A stretch of 37,873 nucleotides of DNA from JAYFRE01 sp034926235 (GTDB lineage Bacteria > Pseudomonadota > Alphaproteobacteria > Rhodospirillales > Magnetospirillaceae), in the NCBI GenBank assembly GCA_034926235.1, contig JAYFRE010000152.1:1-37873 (forward strand). The letters run 5' to 3'. Both the position numbers and the translations under genes were made by a program. The notes beneath the pieces were generated by a model. That model searched no databases, was not told the origin of the DNA, and saw only the letters and a list, made by a program, of their open reading frames with translations. Below, piece by piece: positions 34,714-37,873 of this stretch. Each line of letters starts with the position of its first letter. The stretch's first letter is position 1.

Positions 34714-35505
34714 ATGTACACATTGGGAATAGACGTCGGTTCCGCGTCGAGCAAGGCCGTCATCTTGAAGGACGGACATGAGATCGTCGCCCGGGCGGCG
34801 GTTCAGGCGGGCACCGGGTCGTCCGGGCCCGCTCGCGTGATCGAGGAAGTGTTCAAATCCTGCGGTCTCAAGCCGGAGGACATTGCGTTCACGGTGGCGA
34901 CTGGCTATGGCCGCTTCGCGATCAAAACCGCCGATAAGCAGATCAGCGAGATCACCTGCCATGGCAAGGCGATCGCCCATCTCTGTCCGAACGCCCACAC
35001 GGTCATCGATATCGGCGGTCAGGACGTCAAGGCGATCGCGCTCGACGATCGCGGCTCCATCGTCAAATTTTTTATGAATGATAAATGCGCTGCCGGTACG
35101 GGGCGTTTCCTGGAAGTCATGTCCCGGGTGCTGGAGGTCGATCTGGCGGATATGGCGGCGCACCATTTCCAATCGAAGAAACCGGCTTCGGTCAGCAGCA
35201 CCTGCACGGTGTTCGCGGAATCCGAGGTCATTTCCCTGCTGTCCCAGGGCATCGACAAGAACGACATCATCGCCGGCGTCTCGAAATCGGTCGCTTCCAA
35301 GGCCTGCGCGCTCGCTTATCGCGCCGGCGTTCAGGACGACGTGGTGATGTGCGGCGGCGTCGCCCGCAATGCGGGCGTCGTGGACGCGATTTCCAAGGAA
35401 TTGGGCAAACCCGTCACGGTCGCGCCGGACCCTCAGATCACCGGAGCGCTGGGCGCGGCGCTTTTGGCCTATGAAGAGACGAAAAAGAAAGAGGTGTTGT
35501 CATGA
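34714..35505 (+). CDS. 2-hydroxyacyl-CoA dehydratase activator ATPase (HgdC/BcrA/BadF family)
   Basis: A 263-residue protein of the acetate/sugar kinase-Hsc70-actin fold. It opens MYTLGIDVGSASSKAVILKD (phosphate 1) and has the DIGGQD motif (99-104). Two cysteines, C125 in NDKCAAGTGRF and C164 in SSTCTVFAESEV, should hold one [4Fe-4S] cluster between the two subunits of a homodimer. The ATPase injects one electron at low potential into the dehydratase. A single gene of about 260 residues fits HgdC-type activators, whereas benzoyl-CoA reductase has two different ATPase subunits. The ATG at 34714 has GGAGG with 7-base spacing. It overlaps the alpha-subunit gene by 4 bases (ATGA). Confidence 0.93.
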   Translation: MYTLGIDVGSASSKAVILKDGHEIVARAAVQAGTGSSGPARVIEEVFKSCGLKPEDIAFTVATGYGRFAIKTADKQISEITCHGKAIAHLCPNAHTVIDIGGQDVKAIALDDRGSIVKFFMNDKCAAGTGRFLEVMSRVLEVDLADMAAHHFQSKKPASVSSTCTVFAESEVISLLSQGIDKNDIIAGVSKSVASKACALAYRAGVQDDVVMCGGVARNAGVVDAISKELGKPVTVAPDPQITGALGAALLAYEETKKKEVLS

Positions 35506-36776
35506 GCGAGCAAGAAAAAGCGGCTCCCCAGGATGTGGACTCGATGTCCGCCAAGGAGATGCTGGCCTATTACCAGGCCAAACTCGATGGAGACGCGCGT
35601 GAGGCGAAGAAGGCAGGCAAGCTGGTCTGTTGGTCGGCCTCTGTCGCGCCGCCGGAAATGTGCGTGGCGATGGACATCGCCATGGTCTATCCCGAAACCC
35701 ACGCCGCCGGCATCGGCGCGCGCAAGGGATCCCAGGATCTGCTCGATATCGTCGAGCAAAAGCGCGGCTATTCGGTCGATATCTGTTCCTACGCCCGGGT
35801 CAATCTGGGCTATATGGAATTGCTGATGGAATACGCCAAGACCGGCGTGAAGCCTCAGAAACTGATCGATTCCCCGGCCGCCGATGTGCCGCTGCCCGAT
35901 CTGGTCATCACCTGCAACAACATCTGCAACACGTTGTTGAAATGGTATGAGACCATCGCCAAGGAATTGAATATTCCGTGCATTATCATCGACGTGCCGT
36001 TCAATCACGATATGCCGGTGCCGGAATACGCCAAAGAATATATTGCCGAGCAGATCAAGGAAGCGGCCCGGAAGCTGGAAGTCATCTGCGGCCGTCCCTT
36101 CGATTGGGACCGGTTCTTAGAGGCCCAGAAGCAGACCCAGCGTTCGGTTACCGAATGGAATCGGCTGGCCACCCTGGCCTGCAACAAGCCGTCGCCGATC
36201 AACGGCTTCGACTTCTTCAACTACATGGCCCTGATCGTCTGCGCCCGTAGCCTTCCCTATGCCGAAAAGACCTTCCGCAAATATGCGGACGAGCTGGAAG
36301 AGAACATGCGGAACGGCAAGTTCGCCATGGGCGCCAATGAACAGGTCCGGGTCACCTGGGAAGGTATCGCCGTCTGGACCTATCTTGGCCAGACCTTCAA
36401 GACCCTGAAGGGCCATAACGCCCTGATGGCCGGTTCCGCCTATCCCGGCATCTGGAACCTAAGCTACAGGCCGGGCGATCTGAAATCGATGGGCGAGGCC
36501 TATACCCGCGTCTACATCAACACCTGTGCCGAGAACCGTTCGCGCGAATTGGCGGCGGTGGTTCGGAACTCCAAATCCGATGGCCTGATCATGCATCAGA
36601 ACCGGAGCTGCAAGCTGATGAGCTTGCTGAACATGGAGGGCGGGGAGCATGTGCGCGAATCCCTGAACGTTCCCTACGTCATTTTCGACGGCGATCAGAC
36701 CGATCCTCGCAACTTCGCTCCGGCGCAGTTCGAGACCCGCGTTCAGTCGCTGATGGAAATCGTCGAGAAGAAGTAA
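35502..36776 (+). CDS. 2-hydroxyacyl-CoA dehydratase alpha subunit (HgdA/FldB/HadB type)
   Basis: A 424-residue protein of the HgdB/BcrBC family that removes water from (R)-2-hydroxyacyl-CoA by a ketyl radical mechanism. Cysteines at the expected cluster positions are C95 (DICSYARVNLGYMELL), C138 or C142 (VITCNNICNTLLKW) and C370 (MHQNRSCKLMS). TPase-type motifs are absent, as expected since the ATPase is separate. RSLPYAEKTFRKYADEL and YINTCAENRSREL are further conserved stretches. The substrate cannot be told from sequence; glutaryl, lactyl, phenyllactyl and isocaproyl types are all related. The start overlaps the activator stop. The protein is cytoplasmic and oxygen-sensitive by analogy. 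Confidence 0.92.
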   Translation: MSEQEKAAPQDVDSMSAKEMLAYYQAKLDGDAREAKKAGKLVCWSASVAPPEMCVAMDIAMVYPETHAAGIGARKGSQDLLDIVEQKRGYSVDICSYARVNLGYMELLMEYAKTGVKPQKLIDSPAADVPLPDLVITCNNICNTLLKWYETIAKELNIPCIIIDVPFNHDMPVPEYAKEYIAEQIKEAARKLEVICGRPFDWDRFLEAQKQTQRSVTEWNRLATLACNKPSPINGFDFFNYMALIVCARSLPYAEKTFRKYADELEENMRNGKFAMGANEQVRVTWEGIAVWTYLGQTFKTLKGHNALMAGSAYPGIWNLSYRPGDLKSMGEAYTRVYINTCAENRSRELAAVVRNSKSDGLIMHQNRSCKLMSLLNMEGGEHVRESLNVPYVIFDGDQTDPRNFAPAQFETRVQSLMEIVEKK

Positions 36777-36795
36777 GGCCGAGGGAGCAAGGATC

Positions 36796-37873
36796 ATGAA
36801 CCGCATTGACGACATCGTAAAAACACTGAAGACGATCGCCAGCGATCCCCGAAAGGCGGTCGAGGATTATAAAAAGAAGACCGGAAAGGGCGCGGTCGGG
36901 GTCATGCCGCCCTACGCGCCTGAGGAGATCGTCTACGCTGCCGGTTTCCTGCCTGTTGGCATGTGGGGGGCCGAAAAGAAGCCGATCGCCAAGGCGCGCG
37001 CTTATCTGCCGCCCTTCGCCTCCTCGATCGCTCAGTCGATCATGGAGCTGGAACTCGAAGGCTATTACGACAATCTCGACGCCGTGATCTTCTCGGTGGT
37101 GTCCGACACGCTGAAATGCATGTCCGACAAATGGCATGGCAAGGCGCCTGTGGTCGTTTTCACCCATCCCCAGAACCGCAAGATCGCGGCGGCGGTGCCG
37201 TTCCTGGTCGAGGAATACCGTCTGCTCACCTACAAGCTCGAACAGGTCTTGAAGGTGCGTATCAAGGAAGAGGCGCTCCAGAACGCGATCGAAGTCTACA
37301 ACGCCAACCGCAAGGTCATGCGTGAGTTCTCCGATCTTGCCGCCTTGCATCTCGACCTCATCACTCCGGCGGCGCGCCATGCGGTGATCAAGGCGCGCTG
37401 GTATATGGACAAGGCCGAGCACACCAAACTGATCGAAGCCTTGAACGACGAGTTGAGAAAAGCTCCGGCGTCCGCTTTCAAGGGCAAGCGAGTCGTCACC
37501 ACCGGCCTGCAGGTCGAACCCGACGACGTGCTCGACATTTTCCAGGAGTTCGGCTTCGGCATCGTCGCCGACGATGTCGCGGACGAAAGCCGTCAGTTCC
37601 GCCTGGATGTCCCGGCGGGCAACGATGCCCTGACCCGGCTGGCGAAATGGTGGCAGGATTTCGACGGCTGTCCCTTCGCGACCGATCCTTTGAAGCCGCG
37701 TGGGCAGATGATCATCGATCTGGCGAAAAAGCACCGGGCCGATGCCGTCATCGTCTGCATGATGAAGTTCTGCGATCCGGAGGAATGGGACTACCCGATC
37801 CTGGTCAAGGAATTTGACGCGGCGGGTTTGGCGAACATCATGATCGAGATCGATCAGGAGGTGAACTCCTTCG
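36796..37873 (+). CDS. 2-hydroxyacyl-CoA dehydratase beta subunit (HgdB/FldC/HadC type), 3' truncated
   Basis: The frame starts with ATG at 36796, 19 bases after the alpha subunit, and is still open at the window end, giving 359 residues. Conserved features are GVMPPYAPEEIVYAAGFLPVG (residues 35-55), ARAYLPPFASSI, DTLKCMSDKW with C108, and CMMKFCDPEEWDYP with C321 and C326. From memory, related subunits have Cys in the PxFxCSI motif, where this protein has Ser76 (PPFASSI). If correct, the beta-subunit cluster may be altered or absent. It pairs with the alpha subunit to form the dehydratase component. GGAGCAAGG precedes the start. Confidence 0.9.
   Translation, partial: MNRIDDIVKTLKTIASDPRKAVEDYKKKTGKGAVGVMPPYAPEEIVYAAGFLPVGMWGAEKKPIAKARAYLPPFASSIAQSIMELELEGYYDNLDAVIFSVVSDTLKCMSDKWHGKAPVVVFTHPQNRKIAAAVPFLVEEYRLLTYKLEQVLKVRIKEEALQNAIEVYNANRKVMREFSDLAALHLDLITPAARHAVIKARWYMDKAEHTKLIEALNDELRKAPASAFKGKRVVTTGLQVEPDDVLDIFQEFGFGIVADDVADESRQFRLDVPAGNDALTRLAKWWQDFDGCPFATDPLKPRGQMIIDLAKKHRADAVIVCMMKFCDPEEWDYPILVKEFDAAGLANIMIEIDQEVNSF

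Noticed and set aside
34714..37873. Benzoyl-CoA reductase (BcrABCD/BadDEFG)
   Set aside because: Only one ATPase gene of about 260 residues is present, and it precedes two dehydratase-like subunits. Class I benzoyl-CoA reductases have two distinct ATPase subunits and usually an adjacent ferredoxin gene.

Overview
This is a high-GC chromosomal window from an alphaproteobacterium, most likely of the order Rhodospirillales. The supporting signs are the gene order rpsF-rpsR-DUF2232-rplI, sdhC-sdhD-sdhA-sdhB, mdh-sucC-sucD-sucA-sucB-lpd, and a MoxR-associated DUF58/BatA-DUF4159/GATase-like membrane cluster. No rRNA, tRNA, CRISPR array, prophage or insertion sequence was seen. The left edge cuts a DUF58 gene and the right edge cuts a 2-hydroxyacyl-CoA dehydratase beta-subunit gene.

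Layout: (1) 1-5507, three overlapping or closely packed genes of a MoxR/Bat-type envelope cluster. (2) 5537-6732, a PAS-GGDEF diguanylate cyclase preceded by an unusual 12-base Shine-Dalgarno sequence and a 24-codon overlapping frame. (3) 6770-8112 (minus), uppP and a small lipoprotein. (4) 8245-10710, ribosomal operon rpsF-rpsR-DUF2232-rplI with a promoter, a structured leader and terminators. (5) 10735-12037 (minus), tlyA and a MaoC-like dehydratase, divergent from xseB. (6) 12460-13761, asd preceded by a complete-looking transcription attenuator with a 35-residue Thr/Lys-rich leader peptide. (7) 13789-15331 (minus), pdxY and a LysE-type exporter, then a CitE-like CoA-ester lyase on the plus strand. 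(8) 16438-19845, sdhCDAB. (9) 19855-20193 (minus), a small lipoprotein. (10) 20261-22414, thiC under a TPP riboswitch. (11) zapE. (12) 23927-32631, the second half of the TCA cycle: mdh, sucCD, 2-oxoglutarate dehydrogenase sucAB and lpd. (13) 32756-33100, a small membrane protein. (14) 33127-37873, a LysR regulator divergent from a VOC protein, followed by a radical 2-hydroxyacyl-CoA dehydratase (ATP-driven activator, alpha and beta subunits).

How it fits together: sdh, mdh, suc and lpd supply succinyl-CoA synthetase, 2-oxoglutarate dehydrogenase, succinate dehydrogenase and malate dehydrogenase, and thiC supplies the thiamine that SucA needs. Next to this aerobic core sits an oxygen-sensitive radical dehydratase of the HgdCAB type, mostly known from fermentative anaerobes, with its own LysR-type control region. 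Its substrate cannot be fixed from this window.

The two observations I rate highest are the Thr/Lys ribosome-mediated attenuator ahead of asd (12514-12684) and the LysR-VOC-HgdCAB-type locus at the right end, whose beta subunit appears to have Ser where I expect an iron-sulfur cysteine. Both rest on reading by eye, without database searches.
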